Position numbers and translations under genes: made by a program
From: Tomocerus qinae
Lineage: Eukaryota; Arthropoda; Collembola; Entomobryomorpha; Tomoceridae
Assembly (NCBI GenBank): GCA_020055645.1
Contig: CM034549.1
Span: 26,495,930 to 26,559,929 of the forward strand
DNA: 64,000 nucleotides
Direction of reading: 5' to 3'
Part shown: positions 26,324-41,300 of the stretch, piece by piece
Layout: the number at the start of each line of letters is the position of its first letter
Position numbering within the stretch: position 1 is the first letter of the stretch
Notes under the pieces: generated by a model
Databases searched by the model: none
What the model saw: only the letters and a program-made list of their open reading frames with translations
Told to the model about the DNA's origin: nothing

Positions 26324-29300
26324 GTAATTTTCTCATTTTTATTTAATGTCGTGTTCAATTGGGGATGTAACAATATTAGTACTAATTAGAATAAGAAGCA
26401 TGATTAAGTTGACGGTACACATTAAGTGAGATATTTAGAGAAAACAGTTTTGTTGACGGAAGTGATTATGCGTGCAGGTTTTATTTGATATGCATACCTG
26501 ATGTAGTAAGGTGGGTGTGTGGTCTGGTGCACGTAGTAATTTGTTGTGGAATTCAACTGCGGTTTTCTTGCTCACATTACAGTCACATCAGTCAGTTCCA
26601 GTCAACTTTACACTCACTACTAATAAAATAAATGGCAAAATCTGTCAGTACAATTACCTGTAAACTCTGTAGTCCTCTTATAGCTTTCACTCTAGGAGTC
26701 TTGGCATGAGAATTGATGGGCGACATGCGGTTAAAAGATTACGGGTAGCGTCTACTGTGCAAATAATTGCAAACTGGTAATTGACAGTAGGTGATATTTT
26801 AAAGTGGTTCAACCTAGTAATTTAGGAGGCATGCTAGATATTTTTACTCTAGTTAACTCCATTGAAATGATAGCTCTACTTGTGTTAGGGTGAATAATAA
26901 GTGGAAAAGATAAATAAGCTTTGTGTAGGATTATTATGATGTTTTGCGTCCCACGCTGATTTTCCAGCTTTAACCTCTTCTCGAGATTGAATTTATTTAC
27001 TCAGAATCAAATCAGCTGATAGAACCATTGTATAGCAGACGCTATATACGGTAGACATTGTAAAAGAGAAGAAGGAATCTATCTCACAATATAATATAAG
27101 AAGGGAAAGGAAGGATCCGCGTAACTTCGTTATCTTCCTTTTCTGCTAACACCACAATACAATCTCAAACCATAACAAAGACGATCATATTGGGACAAGA
27201 TGAAATTGTGGGCAAAGCTCCTTTAATAAGTACAAACAAGAAGATATACATAATGAAAAGATTCCTCTTACCTTTAATGTATGATTTTATTTTAATTTAT
27301 TCCCGGACTCATAATCTTCTTTCTCGTTCATATTGAATGTCTCTCCCCATGTGGCTGTAGCATCTAGTGTCTTTGTTGTCTCTCCTTTTTTCTTTACGTA
27401 ACACCTGGAAAATATAATCTAGGTAAATTTTCATTGAATTGAATTGGAGTGGATTCCCTTAAAAGGGTTTACTTATTCATTACAATAGGAGAGGTGAGTA
27501 AAGGTAAAAGGACAGGAGCACTCTTGAAGAGAATTGTTGAGTTTCCTTATGTAATAGTAATGAAGTGGAAGTTTCGAAACAGAAAGCCAACGAAGTCACT
27601 ATACAAATGTACTAAGCTTATGCCACTCAACTTAGACGTGACGGCTTACTTTTCCACAGCAATGAAAGTTGAAAGAAAATTGGACAAATGAACTTCGTCG
27701 AGACGGTTTTACTTATTTAGTGATGGAAAACAGAGTAGCTTGGGGTGTTGCAAGATCCCGTTTTAAATAACAACAAAATGTTCATGCTTTCTTTTTCCAA
27801 ATCTCTGTTGGTCCTCTTTTTGCTAACGGCGAAGAAAAAACATTTTAATATTTCCCTTTGAACTTATAATAAGCTCTTAACTGATGGATGTGCAAACTCC
27901 GTCCTTCCACTTAACTTCTCTCTCTGCTTTTTTAGTACCATTTTCATTTCTTTTAATGGTCACTAGAACTTTTGTCTTTCCCATCTAGTAAACAGGACGT
28001 AGATTTTTTTGCCAATTTTCCCTTTTCAGTATGATTACCTGTAAACATTGTGCACTCTACTGAATTCGTAGAAAAGTTGCTTAATGTAAACTTCTTTCTC
28101 TACCATCATATCACTATAACGGACTGCGTAATTAAATCCGTGGTTTTGTTTTCTTCCTTCTAGAATCTCTTGTTCTATTTTGAGACTGAAGCCGGAGTGC
28201 GACCATCTGGAGTAATACTGCTTGAAGGATGCTACTGCGAACGACTCATTTTAAAAGAAAAACATGTAAGAAATTGCTTTCTTGGATGATTTACCAACTA
28301 GAAACAAAATGTAGCCCATCATGAGACATAAATACATGTTCATGTTTCATAAATCTGTATTATAATGGCATTTTTTCAATCACTAATGGCAAAGCATCTT
28401 ACAGGTTACACAAAATAGAAATATGGACAGCAAACGACCAATTAAACTATGTACTATCTATCAAAGCGGGTAGATGTTTACTATTTTTACCATTACGAAG
28501 TTAGATATTAAAAAGATTTTTTTTAAACTTCCCTGGAGGTCATATTGTCCGAAGTAAAACTACAAAATATTTCATAACTACTGATATTACACATTCTAAT
28601 GAGGCTAGTACACGTTTTAACGGTTTTAAAAATGTACTTACAAAATCGTGTAGGTTAAATTGGTTTATGTAATTAGGTATTACTCGTTTTATTACATCAT
28701 AAAGATCTATAAAATATTTTTACATTGGAAAGAAAGAATGCAAGTCAAATGAACAGTAAATTTCTAATCTAACTAGTCCAATAGGAAAGATGAGATTAGT
28801 ATCTAAATTGACAATTTATTAGGCAATCACTTTAGTTTTGTGTGCAACATGACTTAAGGCGCATTCATTAAAGTTACTATTTAACAGAAGTACAAAGGTA
28901 GGGAAGCCATAACTTTCTTTTATAGCTCGATTACATTATTTCGTCCTTTATCCATGGCTATAATAACGAAATTGTATGAATTTTAGGGAATTAAATAAAT
29001 CCTTTTAGGTGGAAACAATAGGGTGAGTGTATTATGCCAGCCATGAATGCTTACTTGGTTGAGCTTGTTGCTCAAGTATCTGTTTAGGATAATATTTAGA
29101 GCAATTTCGCCATATTTCTAGGTGGAATGTACTAATACTACTAAATAATAAGTACAAAGTTGCCGACTGGAGAGAAACAACACGGTTGGGCTATCCTCAA
29201 CATAAACCTATGGATCACTCATTAATTTTTCACATCTTTACTTAGAGCAAGGACGCGATAACCATGAAATTCATAGTAACGATAAAGATAGTTGTGATGA

Positions 29301-32300
29301 AGTTTGAAATGTGTATACAAGATCAGGAGCAGGTGGGAAAAGAAAACCTGAACAGAATCACTTATGATGCAGGAAAAATTCACAGGAACAACAAGAAGAC
29401 CAGAATGTAGTGTTTTGTAGTACATTGCCTTAGAATTTTCCGCCTGAAGCTGTACAGAATTAAAACCCATCTACATGAATTTTGTGTGTAAAATATGCAA
29501 ATGGGTTTAATGGAATCTACTGCATCTAGTAATTTAATTCTGGTTAATAAGTGGTAGGGAAACGTGCTAAGAGTCACGGAACACATTCTAGGTTTATTTC
29601 GTCACATCATAGAAAGCTGTAAATAATCTGTTTTGCTTATAAGGTAGGGAGAGTTTGGAGAGAAGGGAAGCAACATTAGCGAATTAACTGTAATTTAAAT
29701 GCAACATATGTTCACAATTAGAACAACAAGCCACATGCTCCCGTCTAAAATGTATTTAACGTAGGTATTTAAATTTACATATGTATTTTGAAAGTTGTGG
29801 TTACTTTCTTCTTGGATGCTTTCTCCACTGTAATTAGACTGCAAGAAATGTTTACATTTTAGTGGTGGCTGGTGCTGAATGCAAAATATTGGTATGCATT
29901 CGGAATATATATTTTAGTGGAGAAGTGTTCCAAGGTGGTGAATGAGTTAAAGTGGAATGGATATCCTTATTATAATATTTGAAAAGTAGTCCATCGTTGT
30001 TGCATGTTGATAAAATACACGTCGGTGAATAAGTGTATAAAGTTCAGGTTCTTTAGCCACTTAAAATATCTGTGACTGAAGAGAACCCAGAGGGAATACT
30101 AACAAGTATTTATTACAGGTAGACGTTTGTTTTCCCTCCTTTTCACCTGACTTATGGAAAGGCTGAGAAAACATGGGGAAAATCGTAGATAATGTATTGT
30201 AATGTAATGGCAGTAAAAGTAATGGGGAAGAAGTGAATGTCAATGAGTGACTGGGGGAACATAGAGTAGGATTAGAATTCGTTTGTCAATTGTCTCTTCT
30301 GCTACTCGCCTGCATTGTACATCAGAGAGTCACATAAACCTTGCAAGGAGTATTTTGACACATAGCTACAAATACTACCTACTTATGTACACATAAAAGT
30401 CAAGTTCTTTACTACGTGTGTATGTATATTGTAGTTGCGTTTATCAGTATCTTTCTGCCCCACGGGAACTAGCCACTTCCATTTGTGAAATAAATGTATT
30501 TACATTATCCAGGTAGTTGCCAACATTTATACGAGACTTTTAATATAGCAAGAACATATTATATTTCGTCTCCTATAGTGTATCTGTAGTACTACTACTA
30601 CTTCTGGGTTAATAGATATTTAGGTGCAATTGCATTGCATTGCAGTGTATATAAAGCAATCTCACTGTGGGAATAGTTAGGAAACACTTGTATTTGTCTT
30701 TACAGGTAGGAAGGGATTACTTTGTTTGCAGTTCTCCTTCTCTTTATGATTGCTTTCCGTAGAAATCCCCAAGTCCTTGAAAAGGAGAACTGGGTTACCT
30801 GCATATATGTGTATAGATAGGATATTTACCTTCTTACATAAATATTATATTGATGTCAAAACGGATCTAGTGCAACAAATGAGACAAATAGAGTTACTAT
30901 AATTTGGGAAATGATCCATTTGTCATAGAGGTGTTCGTAGGCAATATTCATCTCACTTTAGTGCTAACAATAAGTATTTCAATTGAATTGAGGCAACATG
31001 TAGTTCATAATACGTAGTGGCACTTTGTTAGATTGCGTTTGAAACCTATTTAACGTACTTTCACAAAGTACATACAAATAATAGTTGCATTCAAGACATT
31101 TTACTTGAGTGTTCATATTTTTCCACCTCGTTTTCTTCATAGAATTCTCTTTCATTTGTGTTGGGAAAGTTTCACTTGGACTTTCTCACTTTACCTTTCT
31201 TTATTGCTTTCACACATGCTCAAAATACAATTCTTCTTTAATATGTAGGTGCATGCTACCACGCTGAGAAAACTTGGAAAAACTTAAACGATGGGAAAAC
31301 ATGGATCCTATTGCTTAGCGGTTATTTATGGTGATGACCAATAGAAGCAACACAATAACCACAAAGTCGGCTAATAGTACAGCCATTCAGTTTGTTTCAT
31401 CATTCATCCTGTCATCAATTTCATTATCATTCTTTCTATCTATCTCTATTCGAGTGTGTGTCTTATCACAGCTGTGCAAATAATGTTGCCTACGCAGGCA
31501 ATACAATGGAATCTCCCATATAAATACAGTATCCCGTAGTCTCCACTATGTACATTGATCAACCAGGTCAAGTCAAGCACTTGTTGACTGACTCTGTTAG
31601 TTCCTCCGCGAAAAAGAAAAGCAAAGCAAGAAGACCACTTACATTTCACCTACAGACATGTCCAGCTACAAATGACAATAAACGACACTGACTACTATAC
31701 ATACTACTACACTATGTATATTATGAGCGTGAGTAGCAACAATCACAATTAAACGTTCTTAATCAGCTCTCGTTTTATATTATCTACTTGTTTGCATATG
31801 TATGAGCTCTTTATGCCCCTAGAAGCTCATGTACTTATTACCCATGCACACCTGTATACATTTTCTACTACTAATTTCTACTAATTTCCTCGTGTTACCT
31901 TTCTTCCGTAATATTTTAGTACGAATTTAAAGTTAATTTTAAATCAAAAATCTTTTGTTTTCTGATCACGAAGTATGCTAACTGATTAGGTAGGAAAAAT
32001 TATTTTGTTCATTCGAAATAGAAAATCTTATTTATTGCCTGTTTGGAATAATACCCGAAAACTAAGGAATCTACTATTATAGTATGTTGTAAAATTGGAA
32101 TTGATAAATTCTAAACAAAAGTCGTGTATGTAGCAGCTATAATAGGAAGATATTTTTAGCGTAAATAACATGGATGAAAAATGTAGAGTGAGGTAGTAGT
32201 CTGTAGTAGTTTTTGATTTACTAGTTATATTATGAATGTGACATGATTGTGTAAATTGATGGGATTAGAGAAAGTACTTAGGCATTAAGTGTAAATGTGT

Positions 32301-35300
32301 TTTGTGGATAAATGAGTGAGTGTGAGTGAGATGTGTAAAAACAAATTAGTTAAGTATGCCTATTGGGTCAGGAAAGAGTCATCAATCGGGAGAACAATTA
32401 GTTAGGGGTTTAAATGGAGTGTGTTTTCAGATTTGGTGTGTTAAGTCACATTATCCACTACTGGGTCTAATTATGTGATAGCCAACTAATTGAGAGGTTG
32501 GTGGTTTGTTGGATGCAGTGAGTGAGTAGTTGAGTAGTAGTGAAGTCTGGTGAAAGTCAGTCAGTGAGTACAATGCACATTGTCGGATTGTATGAATTGT
32601 GTAGTATTTAAGTAGATAGATGCTCTGTCCTATGTGGTTGGTAATGGTTTGGTTTGCTATTGTAAGCCACGGGCTCCTAATTAAATTTTTTGGATGCAGT
32701 ACTCTTTTGGGATCACGTACCGCCGGGAAAACTTGCGACATTATGAGCTGCGTGCTGACTCGGAGTCTGACTGCAAAGCCTGGATCGATGCCATTCGCAC
32801 AGCAAGGTACATATCTCTATAAGAAGGAAAGCGTAAAATTGGGCTGTGTGTACTAATACTTAGGAGTAGTACTCTAGCAGAGGGAGGAGGGTAGTATGTA
32901 GTTTACTCAAGTCAAGGCAAGTCAAGTCACTCTCTCTTACTACTACTACATACTTACTTACTACTCTATCTGCCTAAGTAGTAAGACATACATAGGAGAT
33001 TTGGGTGGAGAGAGAGAGACAGATGCTATGAGTGAAGGATATGTACATAGTATGGTAGATCATGCTGGAAAGTTTTTCTAAGTAGCTTCTCAAGTCCTTG
33101 ATTCATAATAGAACGGAGAAAAAAGCTGGATCTGAATTTAAAATATAAAGATTTTGACCTTTTCCTCCCCAATAACATGAAAGAGCTGAAAAATGAGAGA
33201 ATCTTATTACATGGAGGCAGGATAAATAGATGATACATTTTGCCAAGAAATAGTCGCCCATTTTTGTTACGCTTTCGAGTAAATGTACAAGAATCGTGCA
33301 CTGAATTAATATGAGTTTCACTTGAATTATTTTTTTACAACAGCTTCAACAAACTTTTACTTCAAAAAGAAGAGCTGGAACAAAAGTATTTGCATCTTTT
33401 ACAGGCAAGAACAAAATAATCTCAATATGTACAATAGTTACTAAGCCTTACACAACTTGACTCTCTCCAGATTATTCCTTTTCCTCCTCTCCTTAACTAA
33501 CTACTACTAACTCGTATATTATACTAGCTATAATGTAATAATAATAGTACCTTTAACAATCTTTCAGTTGAAACTTTAAGTTCACTCGTCCTTTCTCTTC
33601 CAATTCGATTAAAAAGCCCACTGGAGATAAGCTAACATTAAAGCGACATTTCCTAAGACTACTTTCCACAATCTACTTCTAATAGTTCTTTTCTCTCTTT
33701 CCCAATTAGATCGTAGAATCGGAGAAAACTGCAAAATGGCAATACACGGTACAATGCGAGCAGCTGGCTTCTGAAATTAAAAAATTACGATCCGAGGTAA
33801 CTTTAAAGGCACATTCTATCTATGTAGAGTGCTGTTTTGCAATGCATATATCAGTATGAGTATGTCTTATGTGTGTCATGTCATGAAAACCCTTTTACAT
33901 AATTCCAATTCAAACTTTTTTGACTGAAAACACTGTAGAATCGATATTCATGGGTTTTATAAGTTTTTATTGGCCTGCTAAGTAAAACTAGTTAAATGGT
34001 TGAAAGTTTTGTAAAGTTTATTTTAAGCACTTATCTAGTATGTACTACTTAAATTACTCTCAGGTAGAGAAGCATCTTTAGTATTCATTGAATAAAAGTT
34101 TAGTAATGCCAAGTTCAACGTGTCTGATGACGAATGTCTTTATCGATTTTAAAATAGTTCGTAAAATGTCATTAGCAATTATTTTGTCTACTTAGGCAGG
34201 TCTTGATTGATTCGCAAAGGAAAATAACGCACGTTTGCCTTGTTTACTAACTCAGCTTTGCCACAAACAACAACGACATTATATAACATTACGTAAATAG
34301 TTCATTAAATAGCTTATTGTAAATTATAGTAATGGTAAATTACTTTGAGACTTTGAAGTTGAATACGTATATATATTATGATTTAGTAACAAGAAGAGTA
34401 TAAGGCAAGTTGAATTGGTTTGGTAGTAATTTAGTTGTTGATTGTATGTTAATTATTTATTGGTGGATGATGCACAAAGCGTAGTGTCGCATGAGTAGAC
34501 TCCAAAAGACCAGTAATTGTTTTTTGCCAAACCTCGTTCGCTCTAGCTGTGCACACTGAAGAAGGAATGGAGACTTGGCGGTGGAGCAACAACGGGACAT
34601 TCTCTTGAGACAGAGGACTTGAAGAAGATCAAAAAGGTTCAAAGCTTCTTTCGAGGCTGGCTTTGTCGTAGACGATGGAAACAGATTGTCGACGAGTACA
34701 TCAAGTCACCCCATGCTGAAGCTATGCGTAAGCGGAACAGGTAAATAGAAATTCACTTCATCAATCCTCTACCTAGTAATGCTGTCTTGACAGCAGTTCA
34801 AGTTAAAGATGGATGACTTGTCATATTCAGGAAGGACATGACTTTGCCATGTACCATTTTTCTGTGAATCACAGTACAGTTCACTTACACCTATATCTCT
34901 AGACAGAAAATCTGAATTTTACCGAAATTCTGTAGGTAATGAAATATACATTAGTTCATTTCCTCCAAGCTCATGAAAATTGAGAGCGAGAAAACCGCGC
35001 GGAAATTATATCACTTTGATTTTCTTTCGTAACAAAACGTGCGTCTATTCAATTAGAAATCCAATTCTCGACTCTGTCGAACATCCTGCTTTGGAAACAG
35101 AACTATAATTATATCGGAAATAGATTAGCTTCCTAAAACTTGAGACAAGAGCACATATCTTTTCATGCCGTGATTTCCTCGACATCTTCGTCTCCTCTCA
35201 AACATTCATTTTCTCTCATTTTACTGCGATAGTACTATCAGCATCCTCTATTTTATTGCACTGGCCTTTTCAACGTATAAATAGATCTTTATCCGGTCAA

Positions 35301-38300
35301 CAATTTCATTAAGGTCGTAAACAAACCTTACGTCGCAGTTACAAAAGCAAATCAAAGATTACTGTCAAAGCGGAAAAACGTCAATGTGGAATGGTAAACA
35401 CAAGTAGTCATAAGATCTCTTCACAAATAGTACGTCATTTCCTTTCGCTCTTAATTTATAGGAGTAATAAGGCGGAGTATGTCAATATATATCTTTAGCA
35501 AAACTAACTGCGAATTGATTGCTATTTACTTGTCAAATTAGATTAGTCCTAGCTTCTACATTAGGTGAGACATGGAATGACGTCTTTTCACCACTTGGCA
35601 AATATGCATATGCAGAATATCGAGTTCAATGCTCAAACACATTTACGTTTTCTTCTGATATGTTTTCCCAGTAATGGCTTATAACCGGACTTTCTATAGT
35701 ATCGGAGTTCGGGGTATTATAAGGCAGTGCATATAGCAATCATCATTTTAATAACGCTATATTAGTTGAGTAATAAAGCCAGGAGTGAGTAAAGAGGTTT
35801 TATGTCAATAAAATGTATATCTATTACATAGAAACTTACATGGTTAAGTCATCATAAGGAATTTGGTTCAAGAAGACGGAAAACTGTAATGAAATTCATT
35901 CGAAAAATTACAAGAAAAGATCGTATCCTACGGCAATGGGTATAATGGTATATTTCTTTAGAAAAAAGTCTATAGACGTTCTATTATGTAATATTATGTT
36001 AAGGTGAATATATATTGTGAAGAAATCCGTTGTGCCATTTTCCAGGGAGAAAGTAGATAGATAAATGTACTTATGTCATAGGTACTTACTAAATGGGGTA
36101 GCTACATTAAATGGGCCCTTTTATTGTATTTTATCCATCTATCTGTATTATTCTTTTTCATAGAAATAGGTAGACTCTTCTAGAGAAGTAGGCTATTTCT
36201 CCCTGCCTTTTAAGGTTGACCTTGCTCCAGCATTTTAATGTCCTTTTACATACAACATACATACTACAGTATCATAGGAGATATTATTCGGGCAAGCTTG
36301 TTGCAGATTACATTCAGCCGGAATACTATTTAGTGAAAATCCAGAAAACCTGAGACAAGTATACTTATCCTCCCATCCCTGGCATAATATAATAGAAAAA
36401 GTTGCTCAAGTACGTACTTACTATTATACAATGTGGCCAGACGAAAGAAAAAGCAGGCTGTTCCAGTCGTACTAGATAGTTCTCCGCAAAAAGGAAAACG
36501 AGGAACGAAACCACCGCCAGTGGCACTGATCTCGGGGACTTTACTTGTACAGAATCACAATACGAATACTAAATAATATAGGCTATGCATGTAGATATTA
36601 AAAATATAGTCTGGCGAGGGAATGTATTATAACTCTTTAATCTCAACAAGGAACTACATACAAGCATAACTACTTTACGTACCTTCCTCCGGCTTTGCTA
36701 GAATCACCGAAGCGAAACACTCATACCAGCTTCGACATGAACAGAACAAAAAGCCTAATACCCAAAATATCATAATATTGAAAGAAACTAGATAGATGGG
36801 AGACAGAACAGGACATGACAGACTAGACGGACTACCTCACATCTTACTATGCATACTACTATATGGATTATCTAAATACACATCTTGTATCATTCATTTC
36901 CTATACACAAACTAGGCTGAGTGAGTATACTGATAAATTGGCGGATCTCCGTGTGCACCTGTGCTGGCTGTCCTTGCCAGACTACCAATTCACTACACTT
37001 TCCTATACTTTGGTCGCTCTGAAGAATTGCACTTCTGTCTCTAGTACTCTAGCTACTACCTTTTTCTTCTTCATGATCTACTTGTATGTACGTCTCTTTT
37101 CCTGTGCACCAGTTGAGTCAAGTTTCTATGATTTCCCAATGCTCCTCGGATTAAAAACTTATGCCTGATTGATTTTACGTAGAGCTTAGCAAACAAGACT
37201 ATCTACAACTTGTTATAATATACTACTGCGTAAACATCCCAGAAATTCAAGGAGACCATTTCCCTTTCTACTTTCACCAATAGTACCTGCAGAACTAAAC
37301 ATTATTCTTTTAGTTACTGCTTTGAAATTATCCAGAATGCTTTTGAATCATTGAAATTTTTCTGTAGGTGTATTTTCTCGGAGTTTATATGCTTTTACAT
37401 GGTTTCTGATGCTTTTACATAGTCCAAGAATTATCCATTTGTATAGAACCTTGTTAGATTTCGTTTTATTACACAGGCAGCAAACAAAATTCAAGCACCT
37501 TGAGCTGTATCTACTACTATGAAAGGTTTCTAAAGTTTCATATAATGTGAGAATCAACAGTTAATTTTCTAAAAGGAAAATCATGGAAAGGGAAAAGCTC
37601 ATTGATATCAAGGTAATTGTGTGGAGACATGTTCATTACTTAGTAAAACCGTAAAATTGATAGAACTCAGGCTACTACTAGAATAGGTGCTAGAAACCAT
37701 ACTCGTAGAAACGACATAGACAGCATATTTTCTTTGAAATATTTCCTCGCTTTTAACTAATTACCTACCACTAGCGTTTGTTGTCAACTCTACCATTCAT
37801 AATGGCTTCCTACTATAGCTACCCACTTTTCTTTTGATCGTATTTTAGTGAAACGTTAATACTAATACCACCAACTACTGTTTTTATACTTTTCATCACG
37901 TTATGCAGTCGGCTTTTTAGAAGATGAATACTATGAATTACTAATTCCGAGCTAGATTCTACTCGTTGACAAAGATATTCAAGTATTTATCTAGTATTAT
38001 CGAGTTAACTCAATCTAACACGTAATAGTGAGCGAGTTTCTGACATTCAACTCCTATGTTGCATTCTAAAAGCTGTTGATACTGATTGTGTAAAAGCTAA
38101 ACATGTATGTTGATTACTTCTTTAGTAGATTCTTCAAATTATGTACCATTTACCAAAGGGAGATTAATTACTTTTTCATGTTAATAAATCATATGAATCA
38201 AAAGCAGCGAGAAAGTTTTCTCTTTACAAAACTTTCACTTGTTAAGTGAAAGCTGTTTCATTGAACAAGTTTTAGATTTTCAATTAAAATCAGACTTCAT

Positions 38301-41300
38301 ATGACCAAAGTAATTAAAGTTGTATTGCATTATTTCCGTTTCATGAGACTAAAATAGACTTTCTATTTATCCTGACATTGGTTAAGAATTTTTGAACATT
38401 TGTGGCATTTATAAGGTTTCGAGAATATAATGTACCTACGCAGTAAACAGTCATGAAAGTGTTTCTTTATGGAGCTAGAGAAGTATTTATATTTTTGATG
38501 GTGAAAGCGTGTGCACATAAAAAGCTTCTGCAAGTTTCGTTTGATTTTTGTTCTTACAAGTAGGTCATAGAAGAATAACTTGGGGCGTAGTAGGGAACTA
38601 AACTCATAATATTTCCGATGCATGATGTAGTATTTGTTCCGGAAGCTTAAGTACCATAGTTTTTAGAAGTTTTGTAGGTTGTAGCTGCCTAAGCAGTTTT
38701 CTTGGGTTTAAAAATTAGCCACACTTGACATATGGCACAAACAACAAGAATAAGAAACAAAATCAAGTTGCTATTGATTGTTGGAAGATTTTCTGGGTAG
38801 TAACAGATATTTTTAGAAGTTAAAGTTAGTGTTGCATCTGTATAAAAGTTTTCTTTCCGTGACAGTTAGCTTATCGTTAGTTAGTGAGTTAAGTGTAAGT
38901 GGAGAAGTAGTTTGAAGATGTTAACTTCTAGCTCTTGTCTCGGGGAAAGTGTTAAGTTTGATGGGCGAATAATGAAGTATGCATGGTTAGTGGAGAATAA
39001 GTCTTTGAACTTGGTTTACCTGGAGGAAGAAGTAGTGTTGGTTTCAAAAATGAGTCTGGAAAGTCATTTTGAGGAGGGGCTTCCTGCGAATGTTGCATCC
39101 AGTGAAAGTCTTCCACTTGTCGATCAAGCCTAAATGAATTTACGGATGGAGATGGAATTGAATTGATTGTCAGCTTTTAACAGGTTGCCATGCTCTTGAC
39201 TTGTGAATATGCACCACATCTTACTTAATCTTTGCTATCCAGGCACGTTTCCATTCTCTAATCGACACCCTTACTCGGCAGAATTTTCTACGTGAAAGCA
39301 CTTTCTCTTTTCATTTTTACTCTAACAGAATGACGCAAATGATCATAAACAGTTTCCCTATATGTGTGTATGGGAAAAGCTAAAAAGGAATTTGGTCTGA
39401 ATCACAGTGGGAAAGGGAAAGTGTCCTGAGTGTGTTTGTTGTACGTTGGGTAGGCTCTTATCACAATCGCATTTAAACTTTCTGGTAAAATACTCTCATC
39501 TGAACAAGAGACAGATCAAGAGAAAAATCATTATTGATTTTGTACTAGAGAAATTCAAGGAATTCTCGACTACGTAGCGAACATCAATTTCTTATGCTCG
39601 TTATGTACTTTCGTTATTTTTCTCAATAATAGCAACCACGTTCACTCACTCCAGCTTTCTCCACTTTCACCTCCTTCATTTCCTATATAAATCCCTGAAA
39701 CACTCTCCTTTTATCATATATTCCCTTACCTGCGACGTTTTCATTTTTTGAAAGGATTGATTTGAGTTTGAAATTTTAATGCTGAACCTTTCTTATTGTC
39801 TGTCAGCAAAAAGTACATATAACTCTATTTTATACTATGCATAATAAGTCAGCTAGAATTTCCTATTGTTGTATTCTATACCAGCAGGTGTATTATATCC
39901 TAACTGTATTACATTTCGTTTTAAAAATTCAATATGAATTGGCAGAAGAGAGAAGAAAAGGACTGTCAGGCAAATCATAAAGTCAAAGAACATACATAGA
40001 CATAAGATCAATTCACGACAGTTAAAGCAATTTATTCCAACTATATTATATGTAGATAAGTTTTCAAGCTATGTACTTTGTATCCAACTCCCGTCTATTC
40101 TACTACTACATAGTATTTATTATTTATATTAGAAGTATAAGGATACTGAAGAATGGTGGAGAATACTTATAACTAGTAGGAAAGACATGTACAATATGAA
40201 TTCATAAACTTCGACTCAGTTTTCGTTATATAGTCCGTGAGATTCTTAAAGTCAAGGGGAAACAAACAGAATTTTAGATTTCCTACCTGCTGTTCTCCTT
40301 CAGCCAAGTTACGAACAATCGAAAACAAAAAGGAATAGCGTTTCTTTGCATATTCTTCTCGAATGGGAAGATCGTATATTATAAGATACATCATGGATGG
40401 ACATACATGTCAACTTGTATAGCAGAGTAGTTATAATATACGAGAAGATAGTTCTATGCGGGTAGTTTGAAAGAATATAGTGAATGATAAGTATTTGAAC
40501 TTCGGATTCGGGGATACTGGAATACGATCAGCATCAACTACAAACATGTTCGTTCGCTGTCATTCATCATTTGATAATGCGGAGGAAGTTTTGCGTCCTT
40601 TTTATTGAAAACCTTTGTTGGATTCCTTTTTACGTATTTTCATTTGCTTGTCAGACAAAATCTTTATCTCGAAAGTCTGTGGGTCGTAATGTAATGGTGT
40701 ACAATGAATATGGTGCTGGAGATAGATGTTGATACACACAAAGAAACTCTAGGATTATAATGAACTAAGAAATGAAGACGCAGCATAAATTGAAAGATAT
40801 TTTTAGAAATGACAAGTAAATAGTGACTGGCAAAGCGTCAGATCAAAGAAGAAGTTAACAATAATGTTTTTAATGATATCGGATACTAATCCTTTATTAA
40901 ACTTTTGCAGTTTGGTATTCCGAATGGTGGAGGCTGAAGAAGAATACGTGGAGCAGTTGGAAGTGGTTGTTTCCGGTTTTCTAAGGCCAATGAGAATGTC
41001 TGCGAGTTCAAAATCACCCCCTGTGACGCACGAAGATGTTTCATCGATATTTCTGAATGTCGAAACCGTTTTGTTCCTTCATCAAATCTTCCTCAAGGGT
41101 TTAACCGCTCGTATAGAACAATGGCCAACGCTAGTCTTAGGTATAGGCAAGTATGCTAGAGGGAGGATGATGAATGATTCACCTACCCTGTATTTCTTCT
41201 CTGGTTCTGGTCGTTGATCGTCGTAAGTTTGGCGCATGCAATGAACTTTATATCGAAAACCACAACAAGAAACTCTTGCTTGGCTTTAGCTGACGAACGA

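Larger units (their letters stand above)
34741..40910 (+). other. RasGRF intron 6 (6170 bp)
   Basis: GTAAAT to TTTGCAG. The largest intron, between the IQ motif and the DH domain. It contains the TATA-preceded 71-codon ORF at 38918; otherwise no gene seen. Confidence 0.85.
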
